Under the pieces are notes generated by a model. That model was not told the DNA's origin. It was given only the letters and a program-made list of their open reading frames with translations, and searched no databases. A stretch of 64,000 nucleotides of DNA from Myoxocephalus aenaeus (lineage: Eukaryota; Chordata; Actinopteri; Perciformes; Cottidae), in the NCBI GenBank assembly GCA_038501785.1, contig JBAMJR010000477.1:160001-224000 (forward strand), read 5' to 3'. Within the stretch, counting starts at the first letter, position 1, and each line of letters begins with the position of its first letter. Shown here piece after piece: positions 34,601 to 46,247 of this stretch. The position numbers and the translations under genes were made by a program.

Positions 34601-37124
34601 TGACTTTCATTCCTCTTGAAGAAGTGAAGGCTACTTCCTGAGTCTTAAGTGAGATAAATGAGGCCTTTGCTTCTAATCAGCATCAACTCTTCTGAAAAGT
34701 GGGCAGAAAAAAAAGAGATGTTATGCTTTTAGATTTTTGCTATTTTGCAGGATTCTGACTATGATCTAGTTATTAACCCTAGCTGACATCAAACTGGGCG
34801 CTTACCAGTACGACCAGTCCTGCTCCATTGCTGCATCTTAATCTTCAGGTCATGCACTCCCAATTTAAAAGGTGTCCGAGAGGAGAAAAGGTGGGAAGAA
34901 GACCTTTTTAAGAAGAAAAATGCAAAATATTCTCAGATTTAAGAATTGCTGCTTTTCTTTGTCATTTTTGACAATAAATGTAATATCTTTCGCTTTTGGT
35001 CTGACATCATGATCGTGAGGTTGGAGAAGTTGTACATTACATTTTCTTTAATTTAAAACATTTTAAAAAAATAACGTTAACATCAACATTTAATTGCTGA
35101 GCAGCATTTTGTCTTCATTGTGTTTGAAGGTTGTATTTCTGCACAGATACAGATCAGGTCTCACTAATGTTATTGTTATATTATTTAGAGAATTACATTC
35201 CAGTGGATTGATTCAGACGGACGTTTCCAAAGACTCCAGAGCATTGTGAAGTCCAAAAGCATTGAAAAATCATTTCCATTCAATAGTTTTTTTATCTAAT
35301 AATACATTCTGCTTTAACTCGTGTTTGTCGGCGTTTAGCCGATAGAAACGACATCCTCAGAGCCGTCTCTTTTGTTGCTGCTCACAAAGAGAGACTGACG
35401 TTGCATTCATGAAGGAAAGTTGATTTAATTACCGAAAGACTTCATTTACTCCGATGACTGTACGTTGCAGCGCTGCATTCGTGCGCCGCGTCCTTGAAGG
35501 TTGGGCCGCCGCCCGGCGCCCGACCTCTGCAGGAGGCGGGGTCACGGTGACTCGGAGATTATTCTGGCTGTCGGCCAAAGACGCATCAAATATCAAACAC
35601 TTGTGCAACAGGTTTGCAGACGCTGATGTGAGTGCTGACACGTCCTCTAGGAGTGTGCAGAGTGTGAAACCAGGGTGAGGAACGTAGACGCTTCCTCTGA
35701 GAGCTACGCCACACGAAACGGCGAAGGAGGACCTTTTATTTCTCTTTTAGCATCGGCAGGCTGTTTTTTGGTTTCTCTCTTTAAACGCCTCAACTTGCTC
35801 TGCTTTGTCCCGTTTTGTTTGGAAAACAACAGAAGCCTTCATCGAACACCAAACCTCTTTTCATTCTTTCATTATGAGATCACAGGACAGAAATGATACC
35901 TGTAAACAGAATCAAGTCTCATAATGATCATTATGATCAAAACCCTTCACAAATACAGAAAGTTACACAACCCCCCAAAAAGTTATGCGAAATTGAAAAT
36001 ATGAAGCTAGTGTTTTTGTATTTATCGTTAGCCGCTAACCGTAAACATATTTTTGAATTAATTTTGAAGTATTGCGTGAGGAAAGATGTATGAAAACGCC
36101 AACATTTGATCAAACTTCCTTTTTCTTTTCTTTTTTTCCACTCGCTTGAGGTGTTTTTTTTTTTTTTTTGTAGGAAAAGAGTTGATGCATGAAATAGGAT
36201 GTGGAGAAAAACGCTCAAATGACTGAACTTCTTCTTCTTCTTCGGATTGCATCAATGCATAACGTGTAGCTTATAGCGCTAACTTCTGACAGAACTAGTT
36301 TATTCGCAGCTATTCAAACAGTTAACTTTTTTGTTATTTGTGTTGTTTATTTCTTTCCTGATACAGTGTCTTCTTCTTCTTCTTCTTCTTCTTCAACAAA
36401 AGTAGAAGTACTTTTCTTTTTCTTTCTTACTCATATTTCATACAGTTGCCCCTGATGGGAGGAAGCATGGTGGGAATGTCATCCTCTCTCCATGCATTAG
36501 GTTCCCCTGCATGAAGCGCATGGCAGACTCCCAGCATGCTAATGTGTCCGCTCTGCACCCTGACGCATCCTGACACGCTGGATTTACCCACCTGGATGTT
36601 TCCATCAAAGGCAGCAGGTCTCTCTCATGCGTCTCTCTGAGGGTATGGAGGCTATAGAAGCATTTTTCTGCCTATGTGTGACAAATTACGAGTTGCGCCG
36701 CCTAAAAGTCACCCCGCGTTTAAAGGACGCGCCCGATGATGAACGTTGAGCAGCTGGCTGCCGGCCAATCGCAAGGCTGTGATGACTTAAGTCCCGGGTG
36801 TCACGGGCTGATTGAGTGGGCCGCGTGACCGCCGGCGCTCAGAGGTCCCTTTAGCTCCGCCCCACGCCGCGCTCAGAGGTCCCTTTAGCTCCGCCCCACG
36901 CCGCGCTCAGAGGTCCCTTTAGCTCCGCCCCACGCCGTCGGTCCCTCAGCAGAAATCAATTGGAGACGTCTCCCGGCTCCAGGGACTTTAAACCGGACCA
37001 TGAAATGTTCCCTGTTGGGTTTTTCTGGGACAAACAGCCGGAGGGCAGCTACCAGCTGAGAAATGATTTCCGTCCACACAATGAACGGTGAATCAGAAGA
37101 GGACGTAGTCGTCTTTTGAAGCCT
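34598..37124. other. Intronic sequence, mostly unique
   Basis: No exon recognised. It contains a (CTT)n run at 36370-36395 and a 34-bp triplicate at about 36836-36938 with CTTTAGCTCCGCCCCACGCC, i.e. three CCGCCCC GC boxes. ORFs lack family features. Confidence 0.5.
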
Positions 37125-37372
37125 TGAGTTTGACGTTTTGGTCGTCGCCATCTTGTCTTTTTTGCAACCAGTAAACAGGAAATGACGTAGAGACGCTGTA
37201 ACGTCTCTGGTGTCGACCTGTCAATCACCTTGTAGCCCCGCCCCTAAAGTGTCCCCTGCTTTATGGTCTGTTTGACTCTAAATGACCATAATTTACTAAA
37301 TGAACATCATGCTGTATTGAAGAAGACTTGAAACTAGAGATTGAGACATAAACTCATGTTTACAAAGTGCTT
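37125..37372 (-). mobile_element. Composite element, body copy with YY1-like site
   Basis: It contains GAAGCCTTGAGTTTGACG, CGTCGCCATCTTG (YY1-like, reverse), GCAACCAGTAAACAGGAA, GACCTGTCAATCACC, TGTAGCCCCGCCCC, and GAGACATAAACTCATGTTTA. The order is the mirror of 32816-33068 and it extends farther outward. The 73-bp module is absent. Confidence 0.85.
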
Positions 37373-38770
37373 GATACTTAAGATCTTCCTCTATATTTCC
37401 AACACACACCCTCAAACACACATTTAGTGGAAAAAAAACAAGTTTTTATTATTTGTATTTAGTTCCTTGCTCTTTGTCTCTCTCACACATCAGATGTATT
37501 TAACAATGATTGAAACTAATCCATGTGGTGGAAATCAAATTCCTTTTTTAAGGCACTTTGATGCAACATTGTAACAACACAATCCAGACAGCGTTTTAAA
37601 AAGTAACCATTTTACAAGAAGTCATACAGATGAACTGGTTAAAATGAAGTGTGAGATGATGAATTCTAAATCTTCCCATCGGGTGTGAAGCCAACAGATT
37701 TATTCAAAACACAATCAGCTGATCCTGTTCTGTCGTCCGTCTTCTTGATCGATGGAAACGATCGGGCGGCTGTGGAAATAAATAGGAGATTGCTTTACAA
37801 TACGAGACATAAGTGACTTTGGTTGAAGGTCGTTGGGTCGAGTCTCAGGATGTTTGTTCTCTGCAGTCGCCCAATGTAAGTTATCATAATTACGTTGACG
37901 TTATTTATGTTGTATATAAATTGTTACAGGATATTTACTGGCCAAGGTCACGACAACATAAACAATTCCACCATGTCAACATTAATCTCTTTTTAGATTA
38001 ATAAAATGTAGGAACAGGGGCGTAGTTCATTGTGTATTTATTTGTTCCACCGTGGTGGAGTGTAAAGATATTTAGGAAGGGATGAGATGGATGAGGGGAT
38101 GATTATTCATATCCATAAAACTGTCGGTGTCCCATCAACCCCTCTGCTGCTAAGCTCCGCCCCCAGCTGGCGAATATCGATGACTGAAGACAGTTAGTTT
38201 AGCATGTTATGGAAAATATAGAATTGACTGTGGCGTCGGTTTTATTTTCTTATTAAAATTCATAAAAGTCTGTATGTTTAGTAGCTCCAGCACACTCTTT
38301 CTTTTTATTTATTTAAAGTCACACGGTTATCCTTTTTACAGATTAAAAGTTGAATCGATAAGAAATAAAACACACAAGCTGTCAGAATTTAACAAAATAA
38401 GGGCGGGACATCAAACCAGATCCTTACCTTTCACAATAAAAGCCTGAGAGGGAACTCCAATTCAGTCGGAGCATTTAGTTTAACGGAAAAATAAATGTCT
38501 TCCAGTTTTTAATGGTGCACTTTATAAATGCAGCTGCATCTAAATTATGATTTGGTTATTGCTAAAAATGAAATGTCTCTTAATGTATTTTTTTCAGAAT
38601 GTTTTTTGACCTTGTAGATTAAATTGTGCTTCATTTTGTTTTCTTACTTCTTGTTCTTCCGTTAAACGTCGGGACAGCTGATCGTTCTCGGTCCCAAACT
38701 TAGCCAGACGTGTATTTATCTTCACAGTTTGTTCCTGACTCCCTCTTCCTCCTCTTCCTCCTCTCCTCAG
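37373..38770. other. Intronic sequence before the last TMEM104 exon
   Basis: AT-rich unique sequence. The acceptor tract CTCTTCCTCCTCTCCTCAG immediately precedes 38771. Confidence 0.5.
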
Positions 38771-39534
38771 CCTTCACCATGATGATCGTCTTGGCGCTCA
38801 TCCGCATCGGTAAAGGCGGCGGTGAGGGCCGGCCGCCGGCCGCCTCCCTGTCCGGCGTGCCCAACCTGTTCGGGGTGTGCGTGTACTCCTTCATGTGCCA
38901 GCACTCGCTGCCCTCGGTGGTCACGCCCATCTCGGACAAGCGGCGCGTCGGCGCGCTGGTGGTGCTGGACTACGTTCTGATCATGGCCTTCTACGCGCTG
39001 CTCGCCTTCACCGCCATCTTCTGCTTCGACAGCTCGCTGCTGCACGACATGTACACGCTGGACTTCACGGACAACTGCAGCGTGCTGGACGTGCCCTTCC
39101 TGCGCTACTTCCTGGGCCTCTTCCCGGTGTTCACCATCAGCACCAACTTCCCCATCATCGCCGTCACGCTGCGCAACAACTGGAAGACCCTGTTCCACCG
39201 GGACGGCGGCACCTACCCGTGGGTGGTGGACCGGGTGGCGTTCCCGCTCATCACCCTGGTGCCCCCCATCGTGGTGGCCTTCTGCACCCACAACCTGGAG
39301 TCCCTGGTGGGCATCACGGGGTCCTACGCCGGCACGGGCATCCAGTACATCGTGCCGGCGTGCCTGGTGTTCTTCGCCCGCCGCAGCCTGGAGCCGGCGG
39401 TGGGCCGGGACGCCGTCAACAAGCACCGCTCGCCCTTCCGCCACGCCTTCTGGGTGTGGTTCGTCTTGCTGTGGGCCGTCTCCTGCCTTCTGTTCGTCAC
39501 CGCCAACATCATCCTGAACGACGTCAAGAAGTGA
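38771..39534 (+). CDS. tmem104: TMEM104 terminal coding exon, C-terminal permease half
   Basis: The acceptor ..ctcctctcctcag opens this 764-nt exon; its first two bases complete the Ala codon split with exon 25109-25202, and it ends at TGA 39532-39534. It encodes about 254 residues starting AFTMMIVLALIRIG. Recognisable blocks are NLFGVCVYSFMCQHSLPS, VLDYVLIMAFYALL, FLGLFPVFTISTNFPIIAVT, LRNNWKTLFHR, GGTYPWVVDRV, FCTHNLESLVGITG, YAGTGIQYIVP, NKHRSPFRH and a final helix ending TANIILNDVKK. Some six or seven membrane helices can be drawn. A DNCS sequon sits in the loop after LLHDMYTLDFT. The exon is far richer in GC and in G/C-ended codons than the introns, so long spurious ORFs open in its other frames, including a 306-codon antisense one. 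The family is certain by pattern; transport activity is inferred. Confidence 0.96.
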
Positions 39535-40095
39535 GGACTCCCAGAACTCTAGAATATATATAAATACAGAATATATATATATAAATACAGAATATATATA
39601 TATATATATCTCTCTCTGTTTGGCCAGTCCCTTCCCTCCTGAACACGAGGCCTTACTCGCTGCTGATCGGACAGTGTGCCTTTTCATGGTACTTTTGGTG
39701 CATTATATATTACATGTAATTAAGAGTAAATTATCTAATTTGTCAAAAAGGGACCAAATGTCAAGTGTTTTTGTTCCAACCCCCCAAAAGAAGCTGGAAC
39801 AGTGCATGACTCGGATCGAAAAGGGTGATTTATTAAATGGTTTTCACAAGGATTTGCACAAAAAGTACTTTTTAGAAATATATAACTATATCTTGAAGAG
39901 TTCAGCGGACTTCTAACGAACTCGTACGACGTAAAGTCGTCTCGCTCGTTGGATTCTTTAACGGATGTTTGTGATGTCGGACGCTGCTCCACATTCTCGT
40001 TTGAACTTCTTTATTTGTTGAGTGTTGAGATGCTTCAGACCCTCTGGACCCTTCAGGGCTGAATGTTCCTCTGAAGATGTTCATATTAAAGCAAT
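39535..40095 (+). terminator. Likely TMEM104 3' UTR with ATTAAA signal
   Basis: Non-coding sequence after the stop. An (AT)n-rich tract at about 39552-39610 is followed by AT-rich single-copy-looking sequence and a poly(A) hexamer variant ATTAAA at 40085-40090. A standard AATAAA at 41408-41413 is an alternative distal signal and would place the repeat at 40339-40652 inside the UTR. The signals are seen directly; their use is inferred. Confidence 0.5.
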
Positions 40096-40338
40096 CGAAA
40101 GAGCGGAGAAGTGACGGGTTTGATCAGGAAAAACAACAGAAGAAGAAGAAGCAAGACCTCCAGGGAGGATCGTTCTCTCCTCTCGTGACTCGGGCCGCGA
40201 GCCAAATGTAGTTCAGTGAGGTTGAGCTCACCGGCACTCGGCAACTTGCTCTCTGAGTTGTGCCTTTTTGTGAATGGACTTCATCGCTGCTCTTCATCTT
40301 CTGACTTTGTCTCTCTGGGACTGAGTGGCATTCTTCTT

Positions 40339-40652
40339 AAAGGGCCAGTGTAGCATTTAGGGGGCCCATTGGAAGCTATAGTAATGTTATAAGTGTTTTC
40401 TTTACTGTGTAATCACCTGGAAATAAGACGAGTCTGGTTTTTGTTACCTTTAGTATTATTTTTTATTTTCTACATACGGAGCCGGCCGCCATGTTTCTAC
40501 AGGAGCCCAGAAGGGCCAAACCGAACACTGGCTCCAGATCAGCCAGTGGTCTTTTTGTTTGTTTTGTGGTTTCACAAGGGAGAAGTTTCAGTTGGTTGCA
40601 ATCTGCAAACTCTCCACTAGAGGCCGCCACTTCCCACACACTGGACTTCCTA
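40339..40652. mobile_element. Teleost DNA-transposon-like repeat
   Basis: It starts TTAAAGGGCCAGTGTAGCA, contains TGTGTAATCACCTGGAAATAAG, CCGGCCGCCATGTTTCTACA, GAGCCCAGAAGGGCC, AACACTGGCTCCAGA and CAATCTGCAAACTCTCCACT, and ends CACACACTGGACTTCC..TTTAA. I know this layout as a common repeat in fish genomes; the ends are roughly inverted (CCAGTGT / ACACTGG). The class is not certain. Confidence 0.6.
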
Positions 40653-41504
40653 CTTTAATATTAAAGGCAAACAAGATTTATAATGGAAGAAATATATGTT
40701 TTGTTTTTTTCTTGTTTAAAAGGTTTTTGGTGAAGTGACGCAGCATTTATGAGGCTAGTTGATTTGTTTTAAATGTTGTTGTATATGTGTCCTCTGAAAG
40801 CATCAACAATCTATTATTTTACAACACATTTTCTCATCGAGGGAACCTCAACTTATCAAATTAGCAGATATTAAACTTCTTAAAACCTAAAAAAAAACAC
40901 TGCATACTACACTCCCACAATGCAGTCATCTTTTCCTAAAGTAAAAAACACAATCTATATTTTGTCTGATTCTGGGTGGATCACAGTCCTGCATGCAGAG
41001 ATCATCACGTCTTATGGCTCTTTTCTACGTTTACGTTCTCACCGTTTGGTTTCTGGTGTTCAGGTTGTTTGGTTGTTTGTCCTCGTCGCCATTTATGAGA
41101 AATAAAAAAATAAAAAACACGTATAATTCAGTCTGTTGATGAATGATTAGATATTGATTATTGTGAAATCCGGTTCTGAGGACTCTAGTCTGGAGTCGTG
41201 ATTTGTGCCTTTTCTTTTAAAGTTTTCCAGACGAACATCTGCATGTAAAACATTTCTACTGACAATCAGCATCTTTTTGTTTTGAAGTTTGCTGTATTTT
41301 TACACATTTTTCCTTTTATGTTGACACTAATTCGTCTGTGATTCCATCGTTTTACGGATGTTTACGCTTTAATGGATGCTCTTGTTTCATTTGTGATTCG
41401 CAGAGAAAATAAAAGCTTTATGTTCATCAGAACCAGAACCCTCTTTGGTCTTCTCCTAAAAATACCAAATATGACCCGTTTTGCAGAACCTCCTTCAGCT
41501 CAGA
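40653..41504. other. Intergenic sequence, no gene seen
   Basis: AT-rich; it holds possible poly(A) hexamers at about 41101-41114 and at 41408-41413. No other feature. Confidence 0.5.
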
Positions 41505-43592
41505 CTCAGCAGAGACCAGTCCACCGTGGACTAGACCCAGATCCAGCAGAGACCAGTCCACCGTGGACTAGACCCAGATCCAGCAGAGACCAGTCCACTG
41601 TGGACTAGACCCAGATCCAGTAGAGACCAGTCCACCGTGGACTAGACCCAGATCCAGCAGAGACCAGTCCACCGTGGACTAGACCCAGATCCAGCAGAGA
41701 CCAGTCCACTGTGGACTAGACCCAGATCCAGTAGAGACCAGTCCACCGTGGACTAGACCCAGATCCAGCAGAGACCAGTCCACCGTGGACTAGACCCAGA
41801 TCCAGCAGAGACCAGTCCACCGTGGACTAGACCCAGATCCAGCAGAGACCAGTCCACCGTGGACTAGACCCAGATCCAGCAGAGACCAGTCCACTGTGGA
41901 CTAGACCCAGATCCAGTAGAGACCAGTCCACCGTGGACTAGACCCAGATCCAGCAGAGACCAGTCCACCGTGGACTAGACCCAGATCCAGTAGAGACCAG
42001 TCCACCGTGGACTCGACCCAGATCCAGCAGAGACCAGTCCACCGTGGACTAGACCCAGATCCAGTAGAGACCAGTCCACCGTGGACTAGACCCAGATCCA
42101 GCAGAGACCAGTCCACCGTGGACTCGACCCAGATCCAGTAGAGACCAGACCACCGTGGACTAGACCCAGATCCAGCAGAGACCAGTCCACCGTGGACTAG
42201 ACCCAGATCCAGCAGAGACCAGTCCACCGTGGACTAGACCCAGATCCAGCAGAGACAGTCCACCGTGGACTAGACCCAGATCCAGCAGAGACCAGTCCAC
42301 CGTGGACTAGACCCAGATCCAGCAGAGACCAGTCCACCGTGGACTAGACCCAGATCCAGTAGAGACCAGTCCACCGTGGACTAGACCCAGATCCAGTAGA
42401 GACCAGTCCACCGTGGACTCGACCCAGATCCAGCAGAGACCAGTCCACCGTGGACTCGACCCAGATCCAGCAGAGACCAGTCCACCGTGGACTAGACCCA
42501 GATCCAGCAGAGACCAGTCCACCGTGGACTAGACCCAGATCCAGCAGAGACCAGTCCACCGTGGACTAGACCCAGATCCAGCAGAGACCAGTCCACTGTG
42601 GACTAGACCCAGATCCAGTAGAGACCAGTCCACCGTGGACTAGACCCAGATCCAGCAGAGACCAGTCCACCGTGGACTAGACCCAGATCCAGTAGAGACC
42701 AGTCCACCGTGGACTCGACCCAGATCCAGCAGAGACCAGTCCACCGTGGACTAGACCCAGATCCAGCAGAGACCAGTCCACCGTGGACTAGACCCAGATC
42801 CAGTAGAGACCAGTCCACCGTGGACTAGACCCAGATCCAGTAGAGACCAGTCCACCGTGGACTAGACCCAGATCCAGCAGAGACCAGTCCACCGTGGACT
42901 AGACCCAGATCCAGCAGAGACCAGTCCACCGTGGACTAGACCCAGATCCAGCAGAGACAGTCCACCGTGGACTAGACCCAGATCCAGCAGAGACCAGTCC
43001 ACCGTGGACTAGACCCAGATCCAGCAGAGACCAGTCCACCGTGGACTAGACCCAGATCCAGTAGAGACCAGTCCACCGTGGACTCGACCCAGATCCAGCA
43101 GAGACCAGACCACCGTGGACTAGACCCAGATCCAGCAGAGACCAGTCCACCGTGGACTCGACCCAGATCCAGCAGAGACCAGTCCACCGTGGACTCGACC
43201 CAGATCCAGCAGAGACCAGTCCACCGTGGACTAGACCCAGATCCAGCAGAGACCAGTCCACCGTGGACTAGACCCAGATCCAGCAGAGACCAGTCCACCG
43301 TGGACTAGACCCAGATCCAGCAGAGACCAGTCCACCGTGGACTAGACCCAGATCCAGCAGAGACCAGTCCACCGTGGACTCGACCCAGATCCAGCAGAGA
43401 CCAGTCCACCGTGGACTCGACCCAGATCCAGCAGAGACCAGTCCACCGTGGACTAGACCCAGATCCAGCAGAGACCAGTCCACCGTGGACTAGACCCAGA
43501 TCCAGCAGAGACCAGTCCACCGTGGACTAGACCCAGATCCAGCAGAGACCAGTCCACCGTGGACTAGACCCAGATCCAGTAGAGACCAGACC
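41505..43592 (+). repeat. 37-bp minisatellite, about 56 copies
   Basis: The unit is 37 bp and contains GTGGACTAGACCCAGATCCA and GCAGAGACCAGTCCACC. GTCCACCGTGGAC is an interrupted palindrome in nearly every unit. Variation is limited to GCAGAG/GTAGAG, CTAG/CTCG, CCGTG/CTGTG and two one-base-short units (about 42256 and 42955). Because 37 is not a multiple of three, all frames cycle through the same peptides; the many ORFs are artefacts. Confidence 0.97.
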
Positions 43593-44045
43593 ACCATCAG
43601 ACCCTGCTGCAGTAACATTAGCTTTTCTAAAGAGACCCTGGTGCTCAGACACTACCTATTTAGTCCACAGGGGGCGCCAGACCAACACTACATGAAAGTT
43701 CTTCGTAGTGACTTTAACGTTCATGAAACACATTGTTGTCCTTACTGTCTAGATATTACTCTAATTCACATAGGAAGAGGAACCACATCTGATTGGCTTG
43801 TTGGGTCACATGGTTCCTCATCTAACTGGTTCCTCATCTAACTGGTTCCTCATCTAATGGGTCCTATTCCCAGTTTCATCTTAAGAAACTCCAGAAACCC
43901 TGAAAGTGTGTTTCTCCCTTTTAAGACTCAACAAATCCAACTGAACGAGTTCTTGTTCCAAAGCTTGAGGTTTTTAAAACAGTTGAGGTTTTAATTCTTT
44001 CGCCTCGCTGGGAGGAACCTCTCCTGCTGGTGCCGGTTCAAACCA
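43593..44045. other. Intergenic sequence, no gene seen
   Basis: Mostly unique; a 17-bp tandem ACTGGTTCCTCATCTAA occurs three times at about 43808-43857. CCACAGGGGGCGCC at about 43667 resembles a CTCF core with a one-base gap. Confidence 0.45.
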
Positions 44046-44313
44046 GTGACTGACGGACTGGGAACGGTGACTGATGGACTGGGACTGGGACCAGTGACTG
44101 GCGGACTGGGACTGGGACCAGTGACTGACGGACTGGGACCAGTGACTGACGGACTGGGACCAGTGACTGACGGACTGGGACCAGTGACTGGCGGACTCGG
44201 ACTGGGACCAGTGACTGGCGGACTGGGACCGGTGACTGACGGACTGGGACCAGTGACTGGCGGACTGGGACCAGTGACTGGCGGACTGGGACCAGTGACT
44301 GGCGGACTGGGCG
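44046..44313 (+). repeat. 21/27-bp minisatellite GACTGGGACCAGTGACTG
   Basis: About twelve units of 21 bp, some extended by six bases (GACTGG). Confidence 0.93.
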
Positions 44314-45560
44314 CTTTGCTGAATCACATTCTTGTATTCAGTTAAACTCGACTCAGTTTCACAGACTCACGGTTGGCAGTATCTGCTCTCCGGGTAATTG
44401 GCCTCTCTTTTATTTTATTTTTTATTTTCCTCCACCTCAGTTCACCTCCATCTTCCCTGAAGCACCTCAGTGGGTTTTTATTGACGCACCATATCCCTGT
44501 TTTTTATGATCAAACAGGCCTCCCTCAGAATTTCAATCTCGGCTGAACTGCTTCGCTGTGATTTAATTTACCAGCCGCCCTTTTCTTTGTGTGTGTGTGT
44601 GGTGTGTTCGGGGGCCGGAGCTATAATTGGAAATGCAAAGTTAGCACGGCTAATTCACACTGTGTTTAATTGCTGTGCGGTTTATTATACGGCCGTCGCT
44701 GGCTGCTTCATGCTCATATTTGATCTACAAAGGTGACATTTTATATATATATATTTTTTTTTCTTCTTTTATTTAAAAGCCTGAAGGTGCGGTCTCTTCT
44801 TCACTGAAGCAGCAACTAGATGAAATTATCTGCACAGTTAAAATTAGTAAAAGTTATTTACTTAAATATCTCTGTTTATCTAATGCATATTTAAAATAAA
44901 GTAAATAAAAGTATAAATAAATGCTGAAATAAATTAAAGTATGAATAAATACAGAAATAAATGCTGCAATAAATACAAGTATTAATAAATAAGTAAATGC
45001 TGAAATAAATAAAAATATGAATAAATGCTGAAATAAATAACAAATAATACATAAATAAATGCTGAAATAAATAAAAGTATTAATAAAGAAATACATGTTG
45101 AAAAAAATAAAAGTATAAATAATTTGATAAATGCTGAAATAAATCTGAAATGTAATAAATGAATGCATAGATAAATAAATAGAACATAACCTTGTGGTCA
45201 TTGGAGCCCCGCCCCCTTTTACTTAAGCCACACCCTCTCCCATAACTCGTGAACCGTGTCTCATGTGTGAGTTCATGTATGTGGTCACAGATATTGTGGA
45301 TTCATGCATGAAAGATGACTACTTTCCAAAAGTCAAGTTTTTACTTTCCCAAGATACAAATGATTTTATTTCTTAGCTGCAATCAAAATAACAAGAAAGA
45401 CTAAAGATAAACTGTCGACGTTGATCTTTAGCTAAAGTTACTACGAGGAACACGTTCACTCTCTTTCCTCGTTCCTCTCGCCGGACAGCAGCAGTCTTTA
45501 GTCAGAAACGCTCACTTCTGTTCATTTGCTGCAAACAAAACAACAACATGGCGCCGGCCC
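44314..45560. other. Intergenic sequence; AT-rich repeat 44880-45185
   Basis: 44480-44740 is balanced unique sequence with homeodomain/octamer-type strings (CTATAATTGGAAATGCAAAG). 44880-45185 is an irregular repeat of AATAAATGCTGAAATAAATA. No gene seen. Confidence 0.5.
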
Positions 45561-45828
45561 GCTGCTGCTGCTAGCTCCCCGCTGCTGCTGCTAGCTCCCC
45601 GCTGCTAGCTCCCCGCTGCTGCTGCTAGCTCCCCGCTGCTGCTGCTAGCTCCCCGCGTCCCCTCTGCCCGAGTCGGGCGTCGAGCCGGGGCTGGTCCCGC
45701 TACCTTCGGTGGTTGTTGGGGGACTAGCGAGAGCTAGCGGAGAGCAGCAGCGCTAGCTGGCTACAGCGGGGAACTAGTGGGGACGCCCACCGAACCTAGT
45801 AGCGGTTTGTAACCCGACTTTTACGGTA
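45561..45828. mobile_element. MITE copy 2, left TIR lost
   Basis: Internal and right-end sequence match 22175-22460 (GTCCCCTCTGCCCGAGTCGG, GCTAGCTGGCTACAGCGGGG, TAACCCGACTTTTACGGTA). The left inverted repeat is missing; instead TAGCTCCCCGCTGCTGCTGC is repeated four or five times, a local tandem expansion. Confidence 0.75.
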
Positions 45829-45858
45829 TGTACTCCGGCTGGTTCTGGTTCAGGTTCA

Positions 45859-46247
45859 GGTTCCACTAGGGTGACCAGATTTGAGTTTGTGAAAAAGAGG
45901 ACACTTCGTTCCGGGGGGGAGGAGGAGGAGGACACTTCGTCGCGGGGGGGGGGGGGGGGGGGGGTGGGGGGGGGGGGGGTAGTAGCAGCAGTGTGTAGCA
46001 TGCCGTGAACTTACATTTACGTTGAGATCGGTCGACCAATGACAGTTCTCTCTACAGTCAGAGCTTGCGCAAGAAGGTGGAACGTGAGGGAGATACCATT
46101 TCCAAAACTTGTAAGGGGGTAATAACTATTTTCCCGCACGTAGCAAAATCCCGGACGTTTTTGGAATCCCTGCCGGACGCTTTTTTTAGGTCTCGAAAAG
46201 AGGACATGTCCGGGAAAAAGAGGACGTCTGGTCACCCTAGGTTCCAC
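45859..46247. mobile_element. hAT-type MITE with exact 8-bp target duplication
   Basis: The element 45867-46239 begins TAGGGTGACCAGA and ends TCTGGTCACCCTA; GGTTCCAC flanks both sides (45859-45866, 46240-46247). An 8-bp duplication is the hAT signature. Near the ends AAAGAGGACA and GGACATGTCCGGGAAAAAGA occur. It encodes nothing. Inside are G runs of 21 and 14 (45944-45979), which could form G-quadruplexes. It lies 30 bp from the MITE ending at 45828. Confidence 0.85.

Noticed and set aside
38767..39687. 306-codon antisense ORF and 228-codon +2-frame ORF over the last TMEM104 exon
   Set aside because: Shadows of a GC-rich exon; His/Gln/Gly-rich composition without domains, while the sense frame is a conserved membrane protein.
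41505..43592. 37-bp repeats resembling CRISPR repeats with palindromes, or a repeat protein
   Set aside because: Head-to-tail with no spacers; ORFs exist in all frames because 37 is not a multiple of three, and no splice or start context exists.
45943..45979. Sequencing or assembly artefact at the G run
   Set aside because: It lies inside a hAT MITE with exact target duplications, so the surroundings are sound; the run length itself may still be unreliable.
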